Notes: generated by a model from the sequence alone, not told the origin. A DNA stretch of 22,637 nt from Treponema sp. (GCA_017617145.1 JAFZWX010000164.1:1-22637); one strand, 5' to 3'. Counted from the first letter of the stretch, positions 14,938-22,362 are shown. Made by a program: numbers and translations.

Positions 14938-16125
14938 TTATATAACAGTCAGTGAATCAACACTGATGTCTTCAAATTGTACATAATCCGCATTTTTTTC
15001 CTGACAGCGCGACGCATTCAGAATAAAACCACACATTCCAAGTGTGATAATTATTGAAGAACCGCCGACTGAAAAGAACGGAAGCGGAATTCCGGTTGAT
15101 GGAAGCAGTCCGCAAACTACCATACAGTTTATAACAGACTGTACGACAATTACAGAAACACAACCAAAACAACCGTAAGCAGCAAATCTATAAGGACAAG
15201 ATAAAGCTGCTTTATAGCCACGCCATGCAAACAAAAACAACAGAACAAGGTAGGCTATAACACCAACATATCCCATAGCTTCAGTCCAACCTGCAAAAAT
15301 ATAATCGGCCTGAACCTCAGGAATACTGTTTAATTTTGAAAGGCCTTTTCCAATTCCTGCACCCCAGATTCCTCCGGCACTAATTGCTGCTTTAGAAGCA
15401 GTTGCCTGATAATTAATGCCTTGAATATTTTCTGAAGGTTTTAAAAAGCCTATAATTCGCTCAATACGATATGTTTCTGATGCAACCATAATTATTGCAA
15501 CAGGAATAGCAATAATCAAAAACGGAATAACCCATTTTAGTTTTGCACCCGTAACAAAGAACATCAAAATTCCTAAACAAGTAAGAAATACACTTGTTGA
15601 AAAATCCTTTTGAAAAAGAACAAGCAAAACCATAAAAAGAAAAATTCCAACACAAGGAAGTACGTCTTTTTCACCTGAGATATCTTCATTAAGCTTATCA
15701 AAATAACTTGCAAGGTAAAGCACAAGCGTAAATTTAACAAGCTCACTAGGCTGGAATGTAAAATTGAGTGGTAGTCTTATCCAGCGGCGGGCACCGTTTT
15801 TTTCAATGGAAAGCGGCTTAACAAAAGTAAGCACACAAAGAATAATGGTAATCAGGACCATATAAATTACCAGCTTCTTTATTGTTTCCATATCTAGCAG
15901 GAGGAAGGCCACGAAAAGAACAATCCCCGCTGCTGAACAGACAAGCTGACGTTTTACAAAATAAAAAGAATCATTATTAAAAAAGCGTGCAGCATAACTT
16001 TGCGAGCACACAAAAATTGTAAACAAACCAAGTCCCCAAAGAAGAAGAACCGATACTAAAAACCAGATATCACTCTTGTGATATTTTTCAGAAGGTTTAT
16101 GTGCATAAAAATCGTACTGATTCAT
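14938..16125 (-). CDS. ftsW: Peptidoglycan glycosyltransferase FtsW
   Basis: A 395-residue SEDS-family membrane protein with about ten transmembrane segments. SEDS proteins polymerise lipid II; FtsW does so at the septum with a class B PBP. Signatures: FQPSELVKFTLVLYLA, IGKGLSKLNSIPEVQADYIF (the large extracytoplasmic loop), AGWTEAMGYVG and STGIPLPFFSVGGSS. Its position between murF and ftsQ favours FtsW over RodA. A GTG at 16128 and an ATG at 16125 are both possible. The ATG has AGGAGG at a 7-base spacing and shares one base with the murF stop codon (TGATG), so it is preferred. Confidence 0.95.
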   Translation of the reverse strand: MNQYDFYAHKPSEKYHKSDIWFLVSVLLLWGLGLFTIFVCSQSYAARFFNNDSFYFVKRQLVCSAAGIVLFVAFLLLDMETIKKLVIYMVLITIILCVLTFVKPLSIEKNGARRWIRLPLNFTFQPSELVKFTLVLYLASYFDKLNEDISGEKDVLPCVGIFLFMVLLVLFQKDFSTSVFLTCLGILMFFVTGAKLKWVIPFLIIAIPVAIIMVASETYRIERIIGFLKPSENIQGINYQATASKAAISAGGIWGAGIGKGLSKLNSIPEVQADYIFAGWTEAMGYVGVIAYLVLLFLFAWRGYKAALSCPYRFAAYGCFGCVSVIVVQSVINCMVVCGLLPSTGIPLPFFSVGGSSIIITLGMCGFILNASRCQEKNADYVQFEDISVDSLTVI

Positions 16126-17606
16126 CACTCTGCCTCCTGAATAAGTGGAAGAAGCTTTTCAAGCGCCATGCTGTGCGAGCCTTTAAAAAGAATGAGCGCA
16201 TCAGATTTTACAAAGGCAAGTATTTTACTGGCAGCGGCTTCATAAAAAGCATCATCATTATTTTCGAAATATAGAACATTGCGTCCGGCAACATCTTTTT
16301 CTCTTTCAAGAATATCACAGGCGGCTTTCATTTCAGGGCCTGCCAGAATAACTAAAGTTGCATCTGTAGCAGCAATATCTTTTCCTATTTGTGTGTGTGA
16401 TTTAAAAGATGCAGCTCCAAGCTCTTTCATATCTGCCAGAACAAAGATTTTCTGTTCAAAATTACTCTGTTTTGAGCAGAAATCTATAACCTTTTCCATT
16501 GAATCAAGATTTGCATTATAAAAATCACAAACTGCATTAACTTTTGCACCATTCTTTAGAGTAATCTGTTTAATATCCATGCGGCCAGAAATTGCAGCAA
16601 CACCTTCTAAGCCGGCTTTTATTTCTTGTGCGCTTATTCCAATTTCTTTAGCAAGTGCAATCACACCAAGAGCATTCTGATAGTTGTATTCTCCGGCAAG
16701 CGGTAATGTAATTTCTACACCATCAACACTGAATTTTGTACCGTTCAGACCGAGATCTTCAATAAAGGTAACTCCGTTCTGACCAGATGAAACAGTTCGC
16801 CCAAACTTTACTACCTTTCCGCGAACTTTTTCTGTACAGAAATCTGCAAAGTCGTCATCAACCGGAACAAAGACAGCGCCTGTTTGTGGAATATAATCAA
16901 ATGATTTCCTTTTTTCTTCTGCAATATTCTGACGACTTCCTAAAATTCCAATATGTGCGGTTCCAATATTTGTAATAATTCCGTACTGCGACTGCCATAC
17001 ATTAGAAATTTCGCCAATTTCATTTTTGCGGTTCATTCCCATTTCAAAAATTCCGATTTTTTCATCACCTTTAATCTGGAACATCGAAAGAGGAAGACCA
17101 GTTTCTGAATTAAAGTTTCCTTTTGTATAAGCTACAGCGTCGTCGCCAAAATGTTTTTTACAAACACTTACAAGCATTTCTTTTGTTGTCGTTTTTCCAC
17201 TTGAACCTGTAATACTTACACGGATCATATTCTGTGCAACCTTCTGGGCATAAGCCTTTGCAGCTGCTTGAAGTGCATAAAGTGTATTTTCAACAAGAAT
17301 AAGTGTTATTGCTGCAAGCTTCCCGGCAGATTCCAGTTCTTTATAAAAACTGTTGTTCTGTTCGTAGTCGCTTTTGTTAGCAAGAACAACTGTTGCACCT
17401 GCATCAATTGCCTGTGGAATATATTTGTGTCCATTCTGAGTTTCTCCGATGAGAGGTACAAACATAGCACCTGCACTAACGAAGCGGCTGTCTGTTACAA
17501 CATAACTAAAGCCAAAATCAGAGCGTTCTGTACCGGCAATTGTTCCGTTCACAGCAGAAAGAAGAGCATCTAAACTAAGAAGGGAAGTTTTTACTGCTTC
17601 ACTCAT
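16125..17606 (-). CDS. murF: UDP-MurNAc-tripeptide:D-Ala-D-Ala ligase MurF
   Basis: A 493-residue Mur ligase that adds D-Ala-D-Ala to the UDP-MurNAc-tripeptide in the cytoplasm. Motifs: P-loop GSSGKTT (134-140), GNFNSETGLPLSMF (163-176), IFEMGMNRKNEIGEI, SGRMDIKQI, and DFYNANLDSMEKVIDF, which is the MurF-specific block. The ATG overlaps the ftsL stop (ATGA). The usual neighbours ftsI and murE (before murF) and mraY, murD, murG, murC (after) are absent here. Confidence 0.97.
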   Translation of the reverse strand: MSEAVKTSLLSLDALLSAVNGTIAGTERSDFGFSYVVTDSRFVSAGAMFVPLIGETQNGHKYIPQAIDAGATVVLANKSDYEQNNSFYKELESAGKLAAITLILVENTLYALQAAAKAYAQKVAQNMIRVSITGSSGKTTTKEMLVSVCKKHFGDDAVAYTKGNFNSETGLPLSMFQIKGDEKIGIFEMGMNRKNEIGEISNVWQSQYGIITNIGTAHIGILGSRQNIAEEKRKSFDYIPQTGAVFVPVDDDFADFCTEKVRGKVVKFGRTVSSGQNGVTFIEDLGLNGTKFSVDGVEITLPLAGEYNYQNALGVIALAKEIGISAQEIKAGLEGVAAISGRMDIKQITLKNGAKVNAVCDFYNANLDSMEKVIDFCSKQSNFEQKIFVLADMKELGAASFKSHTQIGKDIAATDATLVILAGPEMKAACDILEREKDVAGRNVLYFENNDDAFYEAAASKILAFVKSDALILFKGSHSMALEKLLPLIQEAE

Positions 17607-17917
17607 TTTTTCTCTCCTGTCATTTCTACACGAACAATATCTTCTGCTTCAGCCTTGTGCATTCCAAGTTCTTCTACGGCAATTTTTTCAATTCGTTCTG
17701 CGCTCGAAAGTTGACTGATATCACTTACAAGTTTTTTATTTTCTTCTATAAGTTTTTCCTGTTTTGTTTCAAGCTCAAGTATTTCCTTACTCAAATCCGT
17801 ATATTTTTTTGCTTGAAGTGCATAAAGGCTAAGCATAACAGGAATAGAAAGTGCAAAAAGACAGATGAGAATTACTTTGAAAAAATCTTTAATTTTACCC
17901 TTAACTATTCTGTTCAT
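17603..17917 (-). CDS. ftsL: FtsL-like division protein
   Basis: A 104-residue bitopic membrane protein: short basic cytoplasmic tail (MNRIVKGKIKDFFK), one transmembrane helix (VILICLFALSIPVMLSLYAL), then a coiled-coil rich in Leu/Glu/Lys (YTDLSKEILELETKQEKLIE and onward) and the tail ERIEKIAVEELGMHKAEAED, typical of FtsL/FtsB-type proteins. FtsL joins FtsB and FtsQ and helps activate FtsW. FtsL sequences diverge strongly, so the name rests on topology, length and position between rsmH and murF. It starts one base after the rsmH stop and overlaps murF by 4 bases. Confidence 0.85.
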   Translation of the reverse strand: MNRIVKGKIKDFFKVILICLFALSIPVMLSLYALQAKKYTDLSKEILELETKQEKLIEENKKLVSDISQLSSAERIEKIAVEELGMHKAEAEDIVRVEMTGEKK

Positions 17918-17918
17918 T

Positions 17919-18905
17919 TTAGAATCCCACTACTCCCTCAAGATGATATTTAGTTGCATTACAAAGCTTGCGGACAACACGAAGCTTTGCGCTGCGAGAA
18001 GGAGAATTTGCTTTTATTTCTTCTGCACCCGGTTCAACAGGTTTTCTGGTTAAAATTTCTGCACACTGTTTACCACCACAACGACATTTTGCAATCTCTG
18101 GAGGACAAACACATTTTTTACCAAGATTTCGGAAATAATTCTTTACAATTCTATCTTCAAGAGAATGAAATGTAATCACTCCCATTTTTCCGCCTTCTTT
18201 AAGACAACCGAATGCTGCATGAAGTGAACGAGGAAGTCGTTCAAGTTCACCATTAACTGCAATACGAAGTGCCTGGAAGGTTCTTGTAGCCGGATGAATA
18301 TTTCCGTAGCGGTAATTTGCAGGAACTGCATCCCAGATTATTTGTGCAAGGCCTTTTGATGATTCAATGCGGCCACCCTGGCGTGCAGTTACAATTGCAT
18401 GTGCAATCCGTCGGCTTAATTTTTCTTCGCCGTAAAGATATATAAGATTTGCGAGTTTTTCTTCTGCAAGTTCATTTACAAGATCTGCAGCTGATTTTTC
18501 TCTATCGGGATTAAGACGCATATCAAGTTTTTCGTCATAACGGAAGCTGAATCCACGTTCTGATTCTTCATAATGATAAACAGAGATTCCAAGATCAAAA
18601 AGAATAAGGTTTGGTTTTTCGTACTCAGAAGGATAATTATTGTAAAAGTCATCGAACCAGCCGTTGTAAAAGTGAATGCGCTCTCCAAACTGACTAAGTC
18701 GTTCACGTGCTTTTGCCTGAATATTTTTGTCGGCATCTACACCAATTACTGTAAGATTTGGATATTTAGAAAGGAAATTGAACGTGTGTCCGCCTTCGCC
18801 CAAGGTTGAGTCAATCATCAAAGCGTCATTTTCGTAAGCTTCTCCAACTGGACTCAAATAGTCGAGACATTCCTGCAATAAAACCGGCGTATGCACGATA
18901 TTCAT
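17919..18905 (-). CDS. rsmH: 16S rRNA m4C1402 methyltransferase RsmH (MraW)
   Basis: A 328-residue SAM-dependent methyltransferase that N4-methylates C1402 in the ribosomal decoding centre. Motifs: HTPVLLQECLDYL, SAM-binding DSTLGEGGHT, FDLGIS, GFSFRYDEKLDMRLN, HPATRTFQALRIAVNGEL and VITFHSLEDRIVKNYFR. The C-terminal region has a Cys-rich patch (CVCPPEIAKCRCGGKQC) and NSPSRSAKLRV. The frame is open upstream to 18977, but homology starts at MNIVHTP, so 18905 is used. Its ribosome site is weak and AT-rich. It lies 157 bases after mraZ, in a gap that holds a CCCGGG palindromic repeat. Confidence 0.96.
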   Translation of the reverse strand: MNIVHTPVLLQECLDYLSPVGEAYENDALMIDSTLGEGGHTFNFLSKYPNLTVIGVDADKNIQAKARERLSQFGERIHFYNGWFDDFYNNYPSEYEKPNLILFDLGISVYHYEESERGFSFRYDEKLDMRLNPDREKSAADLVNELAEEKLANLIYLYGEEKLSRRIAHAIVTARQGGRIESSKGLAQIIWDAVPANYRYGNIHPATRTFQALRIAVNGELERLPRSLHAAFGCLKEGGKMGVITFHSLEDRIVKNYFRNLGKKCVCPPEIAKCRCGGKQCAEILTRKPVEPGAEEIKANSPSRSAKLRVVRKLCNATKYHLEGVVGF

Positions 18906-19016
18906 TTTTAAATTTAAAAAACTACCTGACTCGATTCCCCACCCAAGAATCAAAGTCCGGTTGTTTTCCCCTTCCACCCAATAGTTTTTTTTATATTAAC
19001 ATAGAGACCAACTAGA

Positions 19017-19051
19017 GCGGGATCCCCGGGTCAAGCCCGGGAATGACGCAC
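19017..19051. repeat. Dispersed palindromic repeat in the mraZ-rsmH gap
   Basis: CCCGGG (19025-19030), TCAAG, CCCGGG (19036-19041), followed by AATGACGCAC. On the minus strand this reads GTCATTCCCGGGCTTGACC, a short repeat common between genes in many bacterial genomes. It begins 13 bases after the mraZ stop codon and forms a compact GC-rich hairpin inside an otherwise tight operon. Confidence 0.7.
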
Positions 19052-19062
19052 TTTTATCATCC

Positions 19063-19506
19063 CTAAAAATTAATATCATTAAATTCTTCTGCTGCTTCGC
19101 GGAACGATTCTTCGCTGGCAGCAAGATAGTCCTTGTAAACACCGGCATCCCAAAGTTCTATAAACTTAGCAACTCCAAGAACAGTACATTCTTTGGAAAG
19201 TCCTGCATATTCACGCAGACTCTGGGGAATAGAAAGCCTTCCGTTTTTATCAAACTCCACAGGCTGAGCCGGAGCAATAAAGTGACGGACAACCTGCATG
19301 CTCTTAGCTTTCATCATAGATGCATTGTTCATCACCTTTGATTCAAAAGCTTCCCATTCATCAGCAGTAAAAAGCCATAAGCAGCGATCTGAACCTTTGG
19401 TAACCATAAGTACATTGCCGGGCACAGCAGTCCTCAACTTTGTTGGGAATGAGAGCCGTCCCTTTTCGTCAATTGTATTATTGTATTCACCAGTTAGTAA
19501 ATTCAT
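19063..19506 (-). CDS. mraZ: Transcriptional regulator MraZ
   Basis: A 147-residue protein with two SpoVT/AbrB-like swapped-hairpin domains, each with the D-x-(K/N)-G-R-x-x-x-P signature: IDEKGRLSFPTKLR (about 12-25) and FDKNGRLSIPQSLREYAG. MraZ is a DNA-binding regulator of the division and cell-wall operon it heads. A GTG at 19512 is in frame, but the ATG at 19506 begins the conserved MNLLTGEYNNTID and is used. No clear Shine-Dalgarno is visible because the leader is made of the MraZ boxes. It is the first gene of the long operon. Confidence 0.97.
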   Translation of the reverse strand: MNLLTGEYNNTIDEKGRLSFPTKLRTAVPGNVLMVTKGSDRCLWLFTADEWEAFESKVMNNASMMKAKSMQVVRHFIAPAQPVEFDKNGRLSIPQSLREYAGLSKECTVLGVAKFIELWDAGVYKDYLAASEESFREAAEEFNDINF

Positions 19507-19508
19507 AC

Positions 19509-19544
19509 CCACTTATTACCACTTTCTACCACTTTTTCCCACTT
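19509..19544 (-). promoter_or_regulatory. MraZ-binding box: four direct repeats with a 10-bp period
   Basis: On the minus strand AAGTGG occurs four times at exact 10-base steps (plus-strand CCACTT at 19509, 19519, 19529 and 19539). Reported MraZ sites are short direct repeats of this kind: TGGGN repeats in E. coli and AAAGTG-type boxes in Mycoplasma. They lie between the -10 box and the ATG, covering the expected transcript start and leader, which fits autorepression. Confidence 0.9.
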
Positions 19545-19551
19545 AAATACC

Positions 19552-19579
19552 ATTTTACACCAAAATTTATTAAAGTCAA
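19552..19579 (-). promoter_or_regulatory. Sigma-70-type promoter of the mraZ-fts operon
   Basis: On the minus strand TTGACT (19574-19579), a 16-base spacer, then TAAAAT (19552-19557); each box matches 5 of 6 consensus bases. The predicted start near 19545 is directly before the first MraZ box. Confidence 0.75.
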
Positions 19580-19636
19580 GCATTTTTTTTACCGAAAATA
19601 AAAAATAGTGCATTTTTTTTAATATGCCTTCATATG

Positions 19637-19722
19637 GAAAAATGCTCCCGCAAAGAACCGTGTTTTGCTCCACTAAGAAAGAGGACGTTCCGCAAAACAC
19701 GAACCTTTGCTCCGCATTTTTC
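19637..19722. repeat. Nested hairpin element upstream of the mraZ promoter
   Basis: Stems: GAAAAATGC (19637-19645) with GCATTTTTC (19714-19722); GCAAAG (19650-19655) with CTTTGC (19705-19710); CGTGTTTTGC (19659-19668) with GCAAAACACG (19692-19701). The unpaired pieces are the same in the same direction on both sides: TCCC and TCC, AAC and AAC, then TCC and TTCC. It lies in the 350-bp gap between mraZ and the plus-strand gene. Confidence 0.75.
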
Positions 19723-19751
19723 AATTTGTATAAACTACAAACAAATAATGC

Positions 19752-19817
19752 GGAAAAATAACTGCCATCACGCGACCAGGACGAAAAGGAAGGTCGCGCG
19801 CTGTCAGTTATTTTTCC
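19752..19817. repeat. GC-capped hairpin upstream of the plus-strand gene
   Basis: Outer stem GGAAAAATAACTG (19752-19764) with CAGTTATTTTTCC (19805-19817), 13 perfect pairs; inner stem CGCGACC (19771-19777) with GGTCGCG (19792-19798); a 14-base purine-rich loop. Internal segments CCATCA and CGCTGT do not pair. It begins 29 bases past the previous element. Confidence 0.75.
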
Positions 19818-19870
19818 ACACAATGACTTTTTATTAAAAAAAGCGCACTCTTTAGTGAGCCCGGATACGT

Positions 19871-19911
19871 GGTCCCTGAGCCAGCTTGTGCTGAGCCTGT
19901 CGAAGCAAAGG
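19871..19911. repeat. Dispersed GGTCCCTGAGC/CTGTCGAAG repeat at the 5' end of the plus-strand gene
   Basis: GGTCCCTGAGCC, then a short insertion (AGCTTGTG), then CTGAGCCTGTCGAAG. It resembles the repeat after hslV, partly doubled. It lies in an open frame upstream of the gene, so a start at 19855 would give an N-terminus made of translated repeat. Confidence 0.7.
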
Positions 19912-19926
19912 GCCTTTTATAAAGAA

Positions 19927-20634
19927 ATGATTAATCAGAATATCAACACATATAACGAAAGTTCTCTTCACAACACATTAAAGCTTTTTTATGCTGCTCA
20001 GTATGATGGTCAGACTGAAGTTAAAGCGGATGGGCATATTTATGATATTTTGTGCGAGGATGGACTTGTTATTGAAATACAAACAGGGAGTGTTGCACGG
20101 ATTGCCGATAAACTTAAGGATGCTTTAAATAAAGGACACAAAGTCATTTTAGTTTATCCGTTGGTAAATCGAAAACGTATTTTCCTTACAAATGAAAATG
20201 GTGAAAAAATTTCAAACAGATTAAGTCCAAAAAAAGGATGCATTTACGATATTCTGGAGCAACTTACAAAAATAACTGATATTTTGCTGAATCCGAATTT
20301 TACACTTGAAATAATTACAATAGATTTAATAGAACATAGAATCCGCACGACAGAAGCAGTCCAAACAAAAAACCGTCGTCGCCGCTACAAAAAGAACTGG
20401 CTCAAAGCGAACAAGCGCCTTGAACAAATAATAGAAACAACACAGTTTAAAACCGCCCGCGATTACCTTGCCCTACTCCCAAAAGATTTACCACAAGAAT
20501 TTTGTGCTAAAGATCTTAACCTGCCTGAATACTCCCACCTGCTTCTTTGGGTTTTATCTCGGATTCCTGTAATAGAACAGACCTCTAAAAAAGGCCGGAC
20601 TTTTTATTATAAAATCAAACCTGAATTAATCTGA
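19927..20634 (+). CDS. Uncharacterised protein: PD-(D/E)XK-like N-terminus, possible winged-helix C-terminus
   Basis: A 235-residue protein, the only plus-strand gene. It begins NESSLHNTLKLFYA and has GHIYDILCEDGLVIEIQTG, where Asp40, Glu50 and Gln52 follow the D-x9-E-x-Q spacing of PD-(D/E)XK nucleases; Glu11 could be the helix acidic residue. HKVILVYPLV is a further strand. A basic linker (NRRRRYKKNWLKANKR, 149-164) leads to a C-terminal part, FCAKDLNLPEYSHLLLWVLS to KKGRTFYYKI, that looks like a winged helix. This suggests a DNA-binding nuclease, not proven. The ATG at 19927 is chosen over 19855 because the upstream part is translated repeat; its ribosome site is weak. No promoter is convincing. 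It is divergent from mraZ and convergent with flaA. Confidence 0.8.
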   Translation: MINQNINTYNESSLHNTLKLFYAAQYDGQTEVKADGHIYDILCEDGLVIEIQTGSVARIADKLKDALNKGHKVILVYPLVNRKRIFLTNENGEKISNRLSPKKGCIYDILEQLTKITDILLNPNFTLEIITIDLIEHRIRTTEAVQTKNRRRRYKKNWLKANKRLEQIIETTQFKTARDYLALLPKDLPQEFCAKDLNLPEYSHLLLWVLSRIPVIEQTSKKGRTFYYKIKPELI

Positions 20635-20778
20635 AAATCTTTGGCTGTGGGACGCAGGCAGAAAATAAGGGGGGACCCTGTCAGTGAACTCGTATTGGCG
20701 AAGCCAATACGGTGAACGAAAGACAGGGGGGATGCCGTATTTTATGCCGTCGCTGGGGCCCGCAGACAAAGATTTTCA
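20632..20778. repeat. Nested hairpin whose stems are separated by direct repeats
   Basis: Stems: TGAAAATCTTTG (20632-20643) with CAAAGATTTTCA (20767-20778); AAAATA (20662-20667) with TATTTT (20738-20743); CCTGTC (20677-20682) with GACAGG (20722-20727); CGTATTGGC (20691-20699) and GCCAATACG (20703-20711) around GAA. The unpaired segments repeat in the same direction: GCTGTGGGACGCAG and GCTGGGGCCCGCAG (11 of 14), GGGGGGA twice, GTGAAC twice. The first three bases of the left arm are the TGA stop codon of the plus-strand gene. Confidence 0.85.
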
Positions 20779-20806
20779 ATATGATCCAATTATTATTTTA
20801 AAATAA

Positions 20807-20833
20807 AAAAGACCCCGTTTCCGAGGTCTTTTC
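20807..20833. terminator. Bidirectional rho-independent terminator between the plus-strand gene and flaA
   Basis: AAAAGACC (20807-20814) pairs with GGTCTTTT (20825-20832), and CG (20816-20817) with CG (20822-20823) inside. A-runs and T-runs flank it, so it can end transcripts from both convergent genes. It is 27 bases past the flaA stop codon. Confidence 0.85.
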
Positions 20834-20859
20834 TATATGTTTATTGCAAGAATAAGAGA

Positions 20860-21573
20860 TTACCAGTTATCACTCATATCATCTTCGTCGTGGTTTTCCA
20901 TATCGTAAAGATCGGTTACAGCACGAAGATCATCGAGGTAGAGGTAGTATGTACCACGAGCCTGCATTGGGTTACAGTCAACACGGAATCCAAGAATCTT
21001 GAATCCTGGTTTGTCACCGTAGTAAACGCTGCTCTGAACAATACCATGTTCTCCATCCGGACTAGGTGGAACTACACAAGTAAGCTTTTTCCAGCCAGAA
21101 AATCCGAGTGAACCCATATAAAGTTCATAGTTTCTTCCAAAATAATCCTGGAGCAATAAATACATTTCATGATCCTGGTTACGACCGCAAACCCACATAG
21201 AAACAGTTTTTACAGTTCCTTCAATTGGCATTGGACGTCCAGCCATGATTGTAAATGAATCCAAACCACGGCGGAAGAAATCAACTCTTACACCAAGTAC
21301 GAGTGTATCTTCATCTTCTTTACCTTCATCTTCCTTAAGAGGTTCCTTCATAGAAGGACTACCTTCAAAAAGACGAGCAGCAATTGTACCGTCATCCGGA
21401 GAAATATGAACATACCATGAACCTTCACGTTCAAATTTATCTACAGAAACTTCGCGCAAAGAAAGCATTGCAGAATCTGCACCAACTGTTTCAGGGTTAG
21501 GATCCTGAATACTCTGTGCAAAAAGCACACCTGCTACTGCAAAAATTAAACCTAAAGCTACTAATTTTTTCAT
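20860..21573 (-). CDS. flaA: Flagellar filament sheath protein, FlaA family (second gene)
   Basis: A 237-residue exported protein with signal peptide MKKLVALGLIFAVAGVLFAQ (cleavage after Ala19 or nearby). FlaA proteins coat the FlaB core of the spirochaete periplasmic flagellum. The block VKTVSMWVCGRNQDHEMYLL followed by LQDYFGRNYELYMGSLGFSGWKKL, and the end YYLYLDDLRAVTDLYD, are typical of the family and parallel the neighbouring paralogue. The C-terminus is very acidic. The start overlaps the upstream flaA stop by 4 bases (ATGA), so the two are translated together. It ends at the shared terminator. Confidence 0.9.
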   Translation of the reverse strand: MKKLVALGLIFAVAGVLFAQSIQDPNPETVGADSAMLSLREVSVDKFEREGSWYVHISPDDGTIAARLFEGSPSMKEPLKEDEGKEDEDTLVLGVRVDFFRRGLDSFTIMAGRPMPIEGTVKTVSMWVCGRNQDHEMYLLLQDYFGRNYELYMGSLGFSGWKKLTCVVPPSPDGEHGIVQSSVYYGDKPGFKILGFRVDCNPMQARGTYYLYLDDLRAVTDLYDMENHDEDDMSDNW

Positions 21574-22337
21574 TTTGCATCTCCTACAGACTGAACTCCG
21601 TCTCCGCCTTCTTCATCACCGAAGTCAACTTCTCTAAGTTCATAACCATCGTAGATATAAGAGAGAGAGTTAGATGTGTATTTAATCTGATCAAAGAAAA
21701 TTACGTAGTTGTCAACATATTCAGCGGCATCGGAACGGATTCTAAAGCCAACAAAAGTCATATTTTCTGGACCTGAACGAAGATGTGAATGCTGACTAAT
21801 CCAGCCAGGAATATTTACAACAAGGTTTCGCCATCCGTTGAAAGCAAGACTTCCTGCCTGAAGAACATTTACACGACCATAAGCATCGCGAACCATCAGT
21901 TCAAGGTAGTAATTATAATTAGCACCCCAAATCCAGAAATCAATCTGGCTTACAGTTCCTACAAAAGGAATCTCAAAAGGTTTGCCATCTACAGTAGGAT
22001 AAACTTCAAACCAGTTATCTCCCTTGCGGTTGAAAGCTGTTTTAACACCAAAAACCTTTGCTCCATCTTCTCCATCACGGCGAAGCTGCTTGAGCGAATT
22101 AGGAATACCATCATAGTAACCAGTTTTTGGATATCCTTCTGCAACAAAGCGGCTTGAATTAACAGCCCAATCCCAGTTGTAGCGATTGCTACCATAGGCA
22201 TAATCCTGACCATTTGGATTGTCAAAATTATCCAATACAAAAGTCTCAATGCTCTTTGAGCTAGGCTGCGCAAAAATTGGCAAACCAATCAAACAAAAGC
22301 ATGCAAGACCAATAAAGACTTTAAGTCCCCTTTTCAT
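21570..22337 (-). CDS. flaA: Flagellar filament sheath protein, FlaA family (first gene)
   Basis: A 255-residue exported protein. The signal peptide MKRGLKVFIGLACFCLIGLP is followed by cleavage near IFA-QPS. The core has VSQIDFWIWGANYNYYLELM, then VRDAYGRVNVLQAGSLAFNGWRNLVVNIPGW, and VIFFDQIKYTSNSLSYIYDG, the same order as the following gene, so the pair are diverged paralogues. The frame is open to 22361, but the ATG at 22337 has AAGGAG (22344-22349) 6 bases upstream and starts the signal peptide. It is transcribed from a consensus promoter at 22425-22453. Confidence 0.9.
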   Translation of the reverse strand: MKRGLKVFIGLACFCLIGLPIFAQPSSKSIETFVLDNFDNPNGQDYAYGSNRYNWDWAVNSSRFVAEGYPKTGYYDGIPNSLKQLRRDGEDGAKVFGVKTAFNRKGDNWFEVYPTVDGKPFEIPFVGTVSQIDFWIWGANYNYYLELMVRDAYGRVNVLQAGSLAFNGWRNLVVNIPGWISQHSHLRSGPENMTFVGFRIRSDAAEYVDNYVIFFDQIKYTSNSLSYIYDGYELREVDFGDEEGGDGVQSVGDAK

Positions 22338-22362
22338 GCAAAACTCCTTAAACTTTATCATT

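Noticed and set aside
19503..19823. Minus-strand open frame of 106 codons upstream of mraZ
   Set aside because: It spans the mraZ promoter, MraZ boxes and two hairpins; no sign of a real protein.
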